NCBI RefSeq assembly: GCF_019599275.1
Contig: NZ_JAHZTD010000003.1
Span: forward strand, 62,001-126,000
Direction of reading: 5' to 3'
Length of the DNA: 64,000 nt
From: Hymenobacter sp. HSC-4F20
Lineage (GTDB): Bacteria; Bacteroidota; Bacteroidia; Cytophagales; Hymenobacteraceae
Below are positions 33,816 to 41,863 of the stretch, one piece after another; the first letter of the stretch is position 1; every line of letters begins with the position of its first letter. The notes beneath the pieces are model-generated. The model did not search any database. It was not told the origin of the DNA and was given only the letters and a program-made list of their open reading frames with translations. The position numbers were made by a program, and so were the translations under genes.

Positions 33816-36437
33816 ATGGAAGCTAAATTCTCAAATCGTGTCAAGGAGGTCATCTCCCTGAGCCGGGAGGAAGCCATCCGGCTCGGGCACGACTATATCG
33901 GTACTGAGCACTTATTGCTGGGCATGATTCGCGAGGGGGAAGGCACGGCCATTGGTCTGCTCAAGAAATTGGGCGTATCGGTGGACGAGCTGAAGTACGC
34001 CCTCGAACAAGCTACCCGCAACACGGCTACGCAGGGCACGAGCATTACCGGCTCTATCCCCCTGACGAAGCAGACCGAGAAAGTACTCAAGATTACCTAC
34101 CTGGAAGCTAAAATCTTCAAGAGCGAAATTATTGGCACGGAGCACCTGCTGCTGTCGATTCTGCGCGATGAAGACAACATTTCGTCCCAAATCCTGAGCA
34201 AATTCAACGTGAACTACGAATCCGTACGCGATTCGCTGGACTACCACGGTAACACGGCGAACAACCCCACCAACGGCCCCGAAGCCGACGACGACGACAA
34301 CGACCGCCTCTTTGGTGGCAGTGCAGGCCGCGGCGGTGCCGGCGCCGGTGCTACCCCCAAGAAAGGCAATGAGAAGTCGCGCACTCCGGTGCTGGACAAC
34401 TTTGGCCGCGACCTGACCAAGCTGGCCGAGGAAGACAAGCTCGACCCGATTGTAGGCCGCGAAAAGGAGATTGAGCGCGTAGCTCAGATTCTGTCGCGCC
34501 GCAAAAAGAACAACCCCATCCTGATTGGTGAACCGGGGGTAGGTAAAACGGCCATTGCCGAAGGCCTGGCCCTGCGCATTATCCAGAAGAAGGTATCGCG
34601 CGTGCTGTTTGGCAAGCGCGTAGTTACGCTTGACCTTGCCTCTCTGGTAGCTGGTACCAAGTACCGCGGCCAGTTTGAGGAGCGCATGAAAGCCGTGATG
34701 AACGAGCTGGAAAAGTCGCCCGACGTTATCCTGTTCATTGACGAGCTGCACACGATTGTAGGTGCTGGCGGTGCTTCCGGCTCGCTGGATGCCAGCAACA
34801 TGTTCAAGCCCGCTTTGGCCCGCGGCGAAATCCAATGCATCGGTGCTACTACCCTCGACGAGTACCGCCAGTACATTGAGAAGGATGGTGCCCTGGCCCG
34901 TCGTTTCCAGATGGTAATGGTAGATCCTACCTCGCCCGAGGAGACGATTGAAATCCTGAACAACATCAAGGATAAGTACCAGGACCACCACCACGTTCTG
35001 TACACCGACAAGGCTATTGAGGCTTGCGTGAAGCTGTCGGACCGTTATATGTCGGACCGCTTCCTGCCGGACAAGGCCATCGACATTCTCGACGAGGCCG
35101 GTGCCCGCGTGCACATCAACAACATCGTGGTACCCGAGGATATTCTCAAGCTCGAAGAGCAGATTGAGAATATCAAGACGGAGAAAAACCGCGTGGTGAA
35201 GTCGCAGAAATACGAGGAAGCCGCTAAGCTCCGCGACACGGAAAAGAAGCTCATTGATCAGCTCGACCAAGCCAAGAAGGACTGGGAAGAGGAGACCAAG
35301 AAGAAGCGCTACACCGTGAAAGAGGAGAACGTAGCCGAGGTTATTGCCATGATGACCGGCATCCCCGTTTCGCGCGTTGCTCAGAACGAAAGCTCCAAAC
35401 TGCTCAACATGGGCAACGAGCTGAAAGGCAAGGTAATTGGCCAGGATAAGGCTATTGCCCAGCTCGTGAAAGCCATCCAGCGTACCCGCGTAGGCCTGAA
35501 AGATCCGAAAAAGCCCATCGGTTCGTTCGTGTTCCTCGGCCCGACGGGCGTAGGTAAGACGGAGCTAGCCAAAGTGCTAGCTACCTACCTCTTCGACAAG
35601 GAAGATTCGCTGGTGCGGATTGACATGTCGGAGTACATGGAGAAGTTTAGCATCTCGCGCCTGGTTGGCGCGCCTCCCGGCTACGTAGGCTACGAAGAAG
35701 GCGGTCAGCTGACGGAGAAAATCCGCCGCAAGCCCTATTCGGTAATCCTGCTCGACGAGATTGAAAAGGCGCACCCCGACGTGTACAACCTGCTCCTGCA
35801 GGTGCTCGACGACGGTATTCTGACCGACGGCCTGGGCCGCAAAGTAGACTTCCGCAATACCATCATCATCATGACCTCGAACATTGGGGCGCGTGACCTG
35901 CAGGACTTCGGTGCTGGCATTGGTTTCGGCACCAAGGCTCGTCAGGAAAACATGGATGAGATTACCAAGGGCACTATCACCAACGCCCTACGGAAAACCT
36001 TCTCGCCGGAATTCCTCAACCGCTTGGACGACGTTATCGTGTTCAACTCCCTGGAGAAGCACGACATCCACCGCATCATCGACATTTCGCTGTCGAAGCT
36101 GCTGGGCCGCATCCAGACGCTGGGCTACCGCGTGGAGCTGACCGACGCTGCCAAGGACTTCGTGGCCGAGAAGGGCTACGACCCCAAATACGGTGCCCGC
36201 CCGCTGAACCGGGCCATTCAGAAGTACATCGAAGACCCGATTGCGGAGGAAATCCTGAAGGCAGAAATTGCCCAAGGTGACGTCATCACGGCCGACTACA
36301 CGGCTGGAGCTGAAGAGTTGACCTTCTCGGTAAGCAAGAGCGGCGAGCAGCTTAACCTCGCCAGCGACGAGCGGCCAGAAGAAGCCCCCGAGCCCAACGA
36401 TGACGAGCCCAACGACTCGAAGAAGAAAGGCGAATAG
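33816..36437 (+). CDS. clpC: ATP-dependent Clp protease ATP-binding subunit ClpC
   Basis: AAA+ unfoldase that feeds substrates to ClpP. The 873 residues start MEAKFSNRVKEVISLSREEA with the double Clp N repeat (about 1-145) and an Asp/Gly-rich linker (about 155-190). The first AAA module has Walker A GEPGVGKTA and Walker B VILFIDELHTIVGAG. A UVR-like middle domain (about 410-460, KSQKYEEAAKLRDTEKKLID) precedes the second module, with GPTGVGKTELAK and ILLDEIEKAHPDVYN. The IGF loop needed to dock ClpP is present (GAGIGFGTK). The acidic/Lys-rich C-terminus is typical. An earlier in-frame ATG at 33780 is less likely. Confidence 0.97.
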   Translation: MEAKFSNRVKEVISLSREEAIRLGHDYIGTEHLLLGMIREGEGTAIGLLKKLGVSVDELKYALEQATRNTATQGTSITGSIPLTKQTEKVLKITYLEAKIFKSEIIGTEHLLLSILRDEDNISSQILSKFNVNYESVRDSLDYHGNTANNPTNGPEADDDDNDRLFGGSAGRGGAGAGATPKKGNEKSRTPVLDNFGRDLTKLAEEDKLDPIVGREKEIERVAQILSRRKKNNPILIGEPGVGKTAIAEGLALRIIQKKVSRVLFGKRVVTLDLASLVAGTKYRGQFEERMKAVMNELEKSPDVILFIDELHTIVGAGGASGSLDASNMFKPALARGEIQCIGATTLDEYRQYIEKDGALARRFQMVMVDPTSPEETIEILNNIKDKYQDHHHVLYTDKAIEACVKLSDRYMSDRFLPDKAIDILDEAGARVHINNIVVPEDILKLEEQIENIKTEKNRVVKSQKYEEAAKLRDTEKKLIDQLDQAKKDWEEETKKKRYTVKEENVAEVIAMMTGIPVSRVAQNESSKLLNMGNELKGKVIGQDKAIAQLVKAIQRTRVGLKDPKKPIGSFVFLGPTGVGKTELAKVLATYLFDKEDSLVRIDMSEYMEKFSISRLVGAPPGYVGYEEGGQLTEKIRRKPYSVILLDEIEKAHPDVYNLLLQVLDDGILTDGLGRKVDFRNTIIIMTSNIGARDLQDFGAGIGFGTKARQENMDEITKGTITNALRKTFSPEFLNRLDDVIVFNSLEKHDIHRIIDISLSKLLGRIQTLGYRVELTDAAKDFVAEKGYDPKYGARPLNRAIQKYIEDPIAEEILKAEIAQGDVITADYTAGAEELTFSVSKSGEQLNLASDERPEEAPEPNDDEPNDSKKKGE

Positions 36438-36453
36438 CTGCTTAGGCTAATTG

Positions 36454-36489
36454 AAAACGGCCGGTTTCCGTATGGAAGCCGGCCGTTTT
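36454..36489 (+). terminator. First terminator hairpin after clpC
   Basis: AAAACGGCCGG (36454-36464) pairs with CCGGCCGTTTT (36479-36489) and the stem can extend inward. Followed by a T-containing stretch. A second hairpin stands 18 bases on. Confidence 0.8.
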
Positions 36490-36506
36490 GGTTTATGCTA
36501 TAGCTA

Positions 36507-36544
36507 GAAAAGCCGCACCGAAATTCTGGTGCGGCTTTTCTTTA
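36507..36544 (+). terminator. Second terminator hairpin after clpC
   Basis: GAAAAGCCGCACC (36507-36519) pairs perfectly with 36528-36540, followed by T-rich sequence. It ends ten bases before the -7 element of the carboxylase gene, so the two hairpins insulate clpC from it. Confidence 0.75.
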
Positions 36545-36553
36545 CGGGTACGT

Positions 36554-36561
36554 TACCTTTG
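36554..36561 (+). promoter_or_regulatory. -7 element TACCTTTG of the carboxylase gene
   Basis: Full match to TAnnTTTG, predicting transcription from about 36568 and a 40-base leader to the ATG at 36607. No clear TTTG in the -33 region, which lies inside the second terminator hairpin. Confidence 0.55.
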
Positions 36562-36606
36562 GTTCCTGACCCTAGTAGCAAAACCGACTTTCCTCAAGCC
36601 CACCCA

Positions 36607-38175
36607 ATGTCTGATTCGCGCGCTGAAGCCCAACTAAGCAAACTCGAAATTCTCGAACAGAAAAACCAGGAGGCCCTGCTCGGCGGGGGCCAGGCCCGGA
36701 TTGATGCCCAGCATCAGAAAGGCAAGCTCACGGCCCGGGAGCGGATTGATTTGCTGCTTGACGAAGGCTCCTTCGAGGAGATTGGCAAGTTTGTGATGCA
36801 CCGCTCCAAGGACTTCGGCCTGGACAAGGAGTACTACCTCGGCGACGGGGTAGTAACTGGCTATGGCACTGTGAACGGCCGGCTGGTGTACGTTTTCTCC
36901 CAGGATTTCACGGTGTTTGGTGGCTCACTGAGCGAAACCCACGCCGAGAAAATCGTGAAAATTATGGATCTGGCCATGAAGAACGGCGCCCCGGTTATCG
37001 GCCTGAACGATTCGGGCGGGGCCCGCATTCAGGAGGGGGTAGTGAGCCTGGGTGGCTACGCCGACATCTTCTATAAGAACACCCTGGCTTCCGGGGTAGT
37101 ACCGCAGCTTTCGGCCATTATGGGGCCATGCGCGGGCGGTGCGGTGTACTCACCGGCCATCACCGACTTCATCCTGATGGTGGAAAATACGAGCTATATG
37201 TTCGTGACCGGCCCGAACGTGGTGAAGACCGTAACCCACGAAAACGTAACCAGTGAGGAACTGGGCGGGGCCAGCACCCACTCGGCTAAGAGTGGCGTGA
37301 CGCACTTCACGGCTCCGAACGAGGTAGCCTGCATCAACCAGCTGAAAGCCCTGTTGAGCTACATGCCCCAGAACTGCGAGGAAACCGCCCCGGCCCTACC
37401 CTATGAGACCGGCCAGGACGAGTCGCGCGCGGTGCTGGACAGCATCATTCCCGAAAACCCCAACCAGCCCTATGACATTCGGGAAGTGATTGAGGGCATT
37501 ATTGATGCCGACTCCTTCCTGGAAGTGCACCAGAACTTTGCTGAAAACATTGTGGTAGGGTTTGCCCGCCTGGGCGGCCGCAGCATTGGCATTGTGGGCA
37601 ACCAGCCCGCCGTGCTGGCCGGTGTGCTCGACATTAATGCCTCTACCAAAGCGGCCCGCTTCGTGCGCTTCTGCGACTCGTTCAACATTCCGCTGCTGGT
37701 ACTGGAAGATGTGCCCGGTTTCCTGCCCGGCACCGACCAGGAGTGGCGCGGCATCATCACCAACGGGGCCAAGCTGCTCTACGCCTTCTGCGAAGCCACC
37801 GTACCGCGCATCACGGTTATTACCCGCAAGGCTTACGGCGGAGCGTATGACGTGATGAACTCCAAGCACATCGGGGCCGATATGAACTACGCCTGGCCCA
37901 CCGCCGAAATTGCGGTAATGGGGGCTAAAGGCGCGGCCGAAATCATTTTCAAGCGGGAAATAGCGGCGGCCGAAGACCCCGAAGCCAAGCTGCAGGAGAA
38001 GGTAGATGAATACCAGCAGAAATTCGCCACCCCCTACCGCGCCGCCCACCGCGGCTTCGTAGATGAAGTGATTTTGCCCTCGCAGACGCGCCAGAAGCTC
38101 ATCCGGGCGTTCAAGATGCTGGAAAACAAAGTAGATACCCTACCGCGTAAGAAGCACGGCAACATTCCGTTATAA
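36607..38175 (+). CDS. Acyl-CoA (propionyl-CoA) carboxylase carboxyltransferase, beta subunit
   Basis: Transfers carboxyl from biotin to propionyl-CoA (or acetyl-CoA), giving methylmalonyl-CoA. The 522-residue protein has both carboxyltransferase halves. The N-terminal half has KGKLTARERIDLLLDEGSFE, GGSLSETHAEKIVKIMDLA and DSGGARIQEGVVSLGGYADI. The C-terminal half has FLPGTDQEWRGIITNGAKLL and RKAYGGAYDVMNSKHIGADM. It ends in the usual KKHGNIPL. The biotin-carrying alpha chain is not in the window. The start follows the -7 element at 36554; the in-frame ATG at 36529 lies upstream of it and is excluded. Confidence 0.94.
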   Translation: MSDSRAEAQLSKLEILEQKNQEALLGGGQARIDAQHQKGKLTARERIDLLLDEGSFEEIGKFVMHRSKDFGLDKEYYLGDGVVTGYGTVNGRLVYVFSQDFTVFGGSLSETHAEKIVKIMDLAMKNGAPVIGLNDSGGARIQEGVVSLGGYADIFYKNTLASGVVPQLSAIMGPCAGGAVYSPAITDFILMVENTSYMFVTGPNVVKTVTHENVTSEELGGASTHSAKSGVTHFTAPNEVACINQLKALLSYMPQNCEETAPALPYETGQDESRAVLDSIIPENPNQPYDIREVIEGIIDADSFLEVHQNFAENIVVGFARLGGRSIGIVGNQPAVLAGVLDINASTKAARFVRFCDSFNIPLLVLEDVPGFLPGTDQEWRGIITNGAKLLYAFCEATVPRITVITRKAYGGAYDVMNSKHIGADMNYAWPTAEIAVMGAKGAAEIIFKREIAAAEDPEAKLQEKVDEYQQKFATPYRAAHRGFVDEVILPSQTRQKLIRAFKMLENKVDTLPRKKHGNIPL

Positions 38176-38190
38176 AGCCATTTGTCATAC

Positions 38191-38272
38191 TGGCGAAGGA
38201 AGCATCTTATCACGTCCTCTCGTCAGAACAGTACTCATCCCAGTAGCACGAACGTGATAAGATGCTTCGCGC
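38191..38272. repeat. Palindromic intergenic repeat
   Basis: AGCATCTTATCACGT (38201-38215) is exactly inverted at 38252-38266 around a 36-base loop. Shorter pairing extends outward (GCGA with TCGC). It resembles a palindromic repeat I recall from Hymenobacter intergenic regions (flanks like GTCATxCTG...CTCAGC), but a second copy is not present here. It runs to within 20 bases of the M42 start. Confidence 0.65.
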
Positions 38273-38291
38273 TACTCAGCAGGCCGTAACA

Positions 38292-39362
38292 ATGCGTCAA
38301 GAATCCTTCGACTTCCTTCAGAAATATCTGAACAACCCGTCTCCCACTGGCTTCGAGAAAGAAGGCCAGCAGCTGTGGCTGGAATATATTAAGCCTTACA
38401 TCGACGAGTACTTCGTGGATACCTACGGCACGGTGGTGGGAGTCATCAATCCAGAGGCCAAGTACAAAGTGGTGATTGAGGCGCACGCCGATGAAATCAG
38501 CTACTTCGTAAATTATATTACCAAGGAAGGCTACCTCTACCTGCGCAAAAACGGCGGTTCCGACCCGCTGGTGGCCCCCAGCAAACGGGTAAACATCCAC
38601 ACCAAGAAGGGCATTGTGAAAGCCGTGTTTGGCTGGCCGGCCATTCATGTGCGCAAGGTGGAGCAGGACAAAGCCCCCACCATTGAAACCGTATTTCTCG
38701 ACTGCGGCGCTTCGAGCCGGGAAGAAGTAGAGGAAATGGGCATTCACGTGGGCTCCGTGGTGACGTTCGAGGACGACTTCATGGTGCTCAATGATAAGTT
38801 CTACGTAGGCCGCGCCCTCGATAACCGCGTGGGGGGCTTTATGATTGCCGAAGTGGCCCGCATGCTCAAGGAAAATGGCAAGCAGCTACCCTTCGGCCTC
38901 TACATCGTGAATGCGGTGCAAGAGGAAATTGGCCTGCGCGGCGCGGAGATGATTGCCCACCGCATTCAGCCCGACGTAGCCATCGTGACGGACGTAATTC
39001 ACGACACGCAGGCCCCCATGTACGAGAAGAAAACCTCCGGCGACCTGCACTGCGGCAAAGGCCCCGTAATTACGTACGGCCCGGCCGTGCAGAACAACCT
39101 ACGCGAGCTGATCATCGAAACGGCCGAGAGCACCGAAATTCCGTTCCAGCGCGCCGCCGCTACCCGCGCCACCGGCACCGACACCGACGCCTTTGCCTAT
39201 TCCAGCGCCGGCGTGGCCTCGGCCCTGATTTCCCTACCCCTCAAGTACATGCACACCACCGTGGAAACCGTACACAAGGACGACGTGGAGAACGTAATTC
39301 GCCTTATCTACGAAACGCTGCTCCGCATTGAGGACGGCCACGATTTCCGCTACTTCAGCTAA
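38292..39362 (+). CDS. M42 family metallopeptidase (glutamyl aminopeptidase/endoglucanase-like)
   Basis: A 356-residue cytosolic aminopeptidase of the M42 (TET) family that trims peptides using two metal ions in a large cage. Metal ligands and active-site segments visible include IEAHADEISYFVNYI, GRALDNRVGGFMIAE, VNAVQEEIGLRGAEM (Glu-Glu pair), ATRATGTDTDAFAYS and the late His in PLKYMHTTVETVHKDD. The ATG at 38292 was chosen because the in-frame ATG at 38262 lies inside the palindromic repeat. A terminator follows. Confidence 0.93.
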   Translation: MRQESFDFLQKYLNNPSPTGFEKEGQQLWLEYIKPYIDEYFVDTYGTVVGVINPEAKYKVVIEAHADEISYFVNYITKEGYLYLRKNGGSDPLVAPSKRVNIHTKKGIVKAVFGWPAIHVRKVEQDKAPTIETVFLDCGASSREEVEEMGIHVGSVVTFEDDFMVLNDKFYVGRALDNRVGGFMIAEVARMLKENGKQLPFGLYIVNAVQEEIGLRGAEMIAHRIQPDVAIVTDVIHDTQAPMYEKKTSGDLHCGKGPVITYGPAVQNNLRELIIETAESTEIPFQRAAATRATGTDTDAFAYSSAGVASALISLPLKYMHTTVETVHKDDVENVIRLIYETLLRIEDGHDFRYFS

Positions 39363-39387
39363 GTTGTAGCAGAAGCACTCATCTGGA

Positions 39388-39433
39388 AGAAGGCTACACC
39401 CTGGGTACTGCTCAGTTTGTAGCCTTCTTTTTT
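39388..39433 (+). terminator. Terminator of the M42 peptidase gene
   Basis: AGAAGGCTACA (39388-39398) pairs perfectly with 39418-39428, followed by six T. Confidence 0.85.
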
Positions 39434-39473
39434 GCCCTTTCCTACCCCCTTCGCTTACCCCAACCACAACTGC

Positions 39474-40280
39474 ATGCCCTTAGAGCCACTGCCCCAGATG
39501 CCGCTTACCGTAACCGACCAGATGAACCGACGGGTGGCCGTGCCGTTTCCACCCCGCCGGATTGTGTCGTTGGTGCCCTCGCAGACGGAGCTTTTATATG
39601 ATCTGGGGCTAGGGGAACGGGTAGTAGGCGTCACGAAATTCTGCATTCACCCGGCTGGAGCCCGGAAGTCGGCTACGGTTGTCGGAGGCACCAAGAACTT
39701 TCACTTCGAGCAGATAGATGAACTGCAGCCCGACCTTATCCTTGGCAATAAGGAGGAAAATTATCAGGAAGGGATTGAGCAGCTAGCTGCCCGCTACCCC
39801 GTGTGGATGAGCGACATCCTGACGCTGACTGACTCCGTGGATATGATCCGGCGGGTGGGCCTGATTACCGGCCGTAAGGAAGCGGCGGAGCAGCTCGGCC
39901 GGAATATTTTGGATTCTTTTGCCGCCCTACCCCCTACCGTTTCTCCCATTCCTACCGCTTACTTTATCTGGCGCAAGCCCTACCTGGTAGCTGCGGCCGG
40001 AACCTTCATTGATGATATGCTGGAGCGGGCAGGCTGCCGCAACGTGTTCAGCCACCTGAGCCGCTACCCCGAGGTAACGCCGGAACTGCTCCGGGCCGCT
40101 GCGCCGCACCAGATTCTGCTGTCTTCGGAGCCCTACCCCTTCGGCGAGAAGCACGCAGCTGAGTTCCAGGCCCTTTGTCCGGAGGCGCGTATTCGTATGG
40201 TAGATGGAGAGCTGTTCAGTTGGTACGGCAGCCGATTGCAGTACTCGGCCGCATACTTTCAGAAGCTTATGGGTCAGTAG
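39474..40280 (+). CDS. Helical-backbone metal receptor protein, no signal peptide (BtuF-like)
   Basis: A 268-residue member of the periplasmic-binding class III fold that includes BtuF and siderophore-binding proteins. It contains RIVSLVPSQTELLYDLGLGE, GVTKFCIHPAGARKSATVVG, LQPDLILGNKEEN and AGTFIDDMLERAGCRNVF. Normal family members are exported, yet neither start (39474 or in-frame 39432) is followed by a signal peptide, so it appears cytosolic. No ABC permease or ATPase is adjacent. It may have a sensory or moonlighting role, or bind a corrinoid or metal chelate in the cytosol. The Bacteroidota homologues I recall are similar in length. Confidence 0.85.
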   Translation: MPLEPLPQMPLTVTDQMNRRVAVPFPPRRIVSLVPSQTELLYDLGLGERVVGVTKFCIHPAGARKSATVVGGTKNFHFEQIDELQPDLILGNKEENYQEGIEQLAARYPVWMSDILTLTDSVDMIRRVGLITGRKEAAEQLGRNILDSFAALPPTVSPIPTAYFIWRKPYLVAAAGTFIDDMLERAGCRNVFSHLSRYPEVTPELLRAAAPHQILLSSEPYPFGEKHAAEFQALCPEARIRMVDGELFSWYGSRLQYSAAYFQKLMGQ

Positions 40281-40413
40281 AAGCGAAACCGGAAACTGTC
40301 TTCGTCCAGAGCAGCCGGGGTCATGGGCGACCAGCAGTTGAATCGCAAGGCAGCTACGGCCGTAACTGACCCGTTAGTTGGGACAAGGTGCTAAACCTGG
40401 TACAGATGCATAA

Positions 40414-40454
40414 GCAAAAAGCCGCTTTCTAAAGGCAGGAAGCGGCTTTTTTGC
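40414..40454. terminator. Bidirectional terminator between the metal receptor and aroA genes
   Basis: GCAAAAAGCCGCTT (40414-40427) pairs with AAGCGGCTTTTTTGC (40440-40454), with A and T runs on either side. It can end both convergent transcripts. Confidence 0.8.
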
Positions 40455-40474
40455 ATACACCTGTACCAGAGGTA

Positions 40475-41686
40475 TCAGTACACCGGGGCGGGCGTGGGGT
40501 CCGTGGTGAATCCGACTTGCTCTAGCTCTGCCCAGAACTGGGGGTAGGACTTGCGCACTACCTGCGGCGCCTCTACTACCAGTGCCCCGCGCAGGGCCAA
40601 GGGGGCAAACGCCATAGCCATGCGGTGGTCGTGGTAGGTGGCCACTGTTTGGCCCGTTACCCGGAAATCGGATGAAGCTACCCGGAATACGCCGCTTCCC
40701 TCATCTGTGAGGCTGCCACCGAATTTAGCCAGCTCGGTTTGGAGCGCAGCAATCCGGTCGGTTTCCTTGATGCGCAGGCTTTCTAGCCCGGTCATTTCCG
40801 TGGGGATGTTACGGGCGGCGGCCACTACGGCTACGGTTTGGGCCAGGTCCGGGCATTGGGCAAAGTCCTGGGTAAGAGAAGCGGCAGGTTCAGTCTGGGT
40901 GAGGCGCACTGCTTCATCGGCCAGAAACTCGGTTTTCACCCCCAGCTTTTCCATGATGCCCACAATGGCTTGGTCGCCCTGCCAGGAGTAATGACGCAGG
41001 GTGGGCAGCGTGAGGTAGGAGCCCGCCGGAGCCAGGGCCACCATGGCGTACCAGTAGCTGGCCGCCGACCAGTCGCCTTCCACGGTATAGTTTGTGGGCT
41101 GATAGGCCTGCGGGCGCACTTCCAACACCTCCCCCAAGTCGCGGCATTGGGCACCGAAATGCTGCATAAGCGCCAGCGTCATCCGAATATAGGGCCGGGA
41201 GCCTACCTTTCCCGTTAGCCAGATGCGCAGGCCGTGGGGCAAGGTAGGGCCAATCATGAGCAGGGCCGAAATGTACTGGCTGCTGATGTCGCCGCGCACG
41301 GTCAGCTCAGTAAAGTCGGCTGCTTCTTCTGTAGCAGGCTGGGGAGTGCGGCCCAGCAACCGCAGCGGCGGGTAGCCTTCCTGGCCCTGGTACTCAATGC
41401 GGGCCCCTAGCTGCCGGAGCGCATCTACCAGCACCCCAATGGGGCGTTCCAGCATCCGGGCAGTACCCGTTAACTCGGTCTGGCGCCCAGTCATGGCCAA
41501 GTAGGCGGTTAGAAAGCGCATCACGGTGCCGGCATCTTCCGCGTCGAAGGCAGCGGCCGTTGGGCTTTGCAGCAGCCGCTGCATCAGGCGCGTGTCGTTG
41601 GCATCAGAGAGGTTGGCTAGCTCCCCGCCACCGGCCAGGGCCCGAATAATGAGGGCGCGGTTACTTTCACTTTTGGAGGCTGGCAC
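40475..41686 (-). CDS. aroA: 3-phosphoshikimate 1-carboxyvinyltransferase (EPSP synthase), start uncertain
   Basis: Joins shikimate-3-phosphate and phosphoenolpyruvate in aromatic amino acid synthesis. Recognisable segments are PASKSESNRALIIRALAG, EDAGTVMRFLTAYLAM, GDISSQYISALLMIGPTLP, ESLRIKETDRIAALQTEL and TYHDHRMAMAFAPLAL. The first usable codon, GTG at 41686, falls at the V of VPASKS. That would omit the first beta strand. The frame reads on upstream as IDSSIALTWAGGVLRGKAQ, homologous-looking, to an ATC at 41743 and then a stop, with no ATG, GTG or TTG in between. The true start may be ATC (41743) or ATT (41731), or a mutated ATG. It follows aroB. Confidence 0.92.
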   Translation of the reverse strand: MPASKSESNRALIIRALAGGGELANLSDANDTRLMQRLLQSPTAAAFDAEDAGTVMRFLTAYLAMTGRQTELTGTARMLERPIGVLVDALRQLGARIEYQGQEGYPPLRLLGRTPQPATEEAADFTELTVRGDISSQYISALLMIGPTLPHGLRIWLTGKVGSRPYIRMTLALMQHFGAQCRDLGEVLEVRPQAYQPTNYTVEGDWSAASYWYAMVALAPAGSYLTLPTLRHYSWQGDQAIVGIMEKLGVKTEFLADEAVRLTQTEPAASLTQDFAQCPDLAQTVAVVAAARNIPTEMTGLESLRIKETDRIAALQTELAKFGGSLTDEGSGVFRVASSDFRVTGQTVATYHDHRMAMAFAPLALRGALVVEAPQVVRKSYPQFWAELEQVGFTTDPTPAPVY

Positions 41687-41760
41687 CTGGGCCTTACCCC
41701 GCAGGACGCCGCCGGCCCAGGTTAGTGCAATGGAAGAGTCGATGGTACGTTATAGTTGCA

Positions 41761-41858
41761 GGGCGAAGCTCCAGCTTCGCGCTTCGTGGAACGATGGGGG
41801 CCGCCCCGGCAAACACTGCTACGGCGGTGGCCAGGAAAGCGAAGCTGGAGCTTCGCCC
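41761..41858. repeat. Palindromic REP-like element between aroB and aroA
   Basis: The 19-base GGGCGAAGCTCCAGCTTCG (41761-41779) is perfectly inverted at 41840-41858. Each arm is itself palindromic (CGAAGCT/AGCTTCG), so either a long hairpin or two small ones can form. This is the structure of paired REP (REPIN-type) sequences. It ends six bases from the aroB stop and about 18 bases from the candidate aroA start. Confidence 0.75.
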
Positions 41859-41863
41859 GGCCG

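Noticed and set aside
33912..35270. A 452-codon open frame on the minus strand
   Set aside because: Antisense to clpC; composition of the translation is that of a reverse-frame shadow in GC-rich DNA.
36529..36606. Upstream in-frame start for the carboxylase beta subunit
   Set aside because: It lies inside the second clpC terminator hairpin and before the -7 element TACCTTTG.
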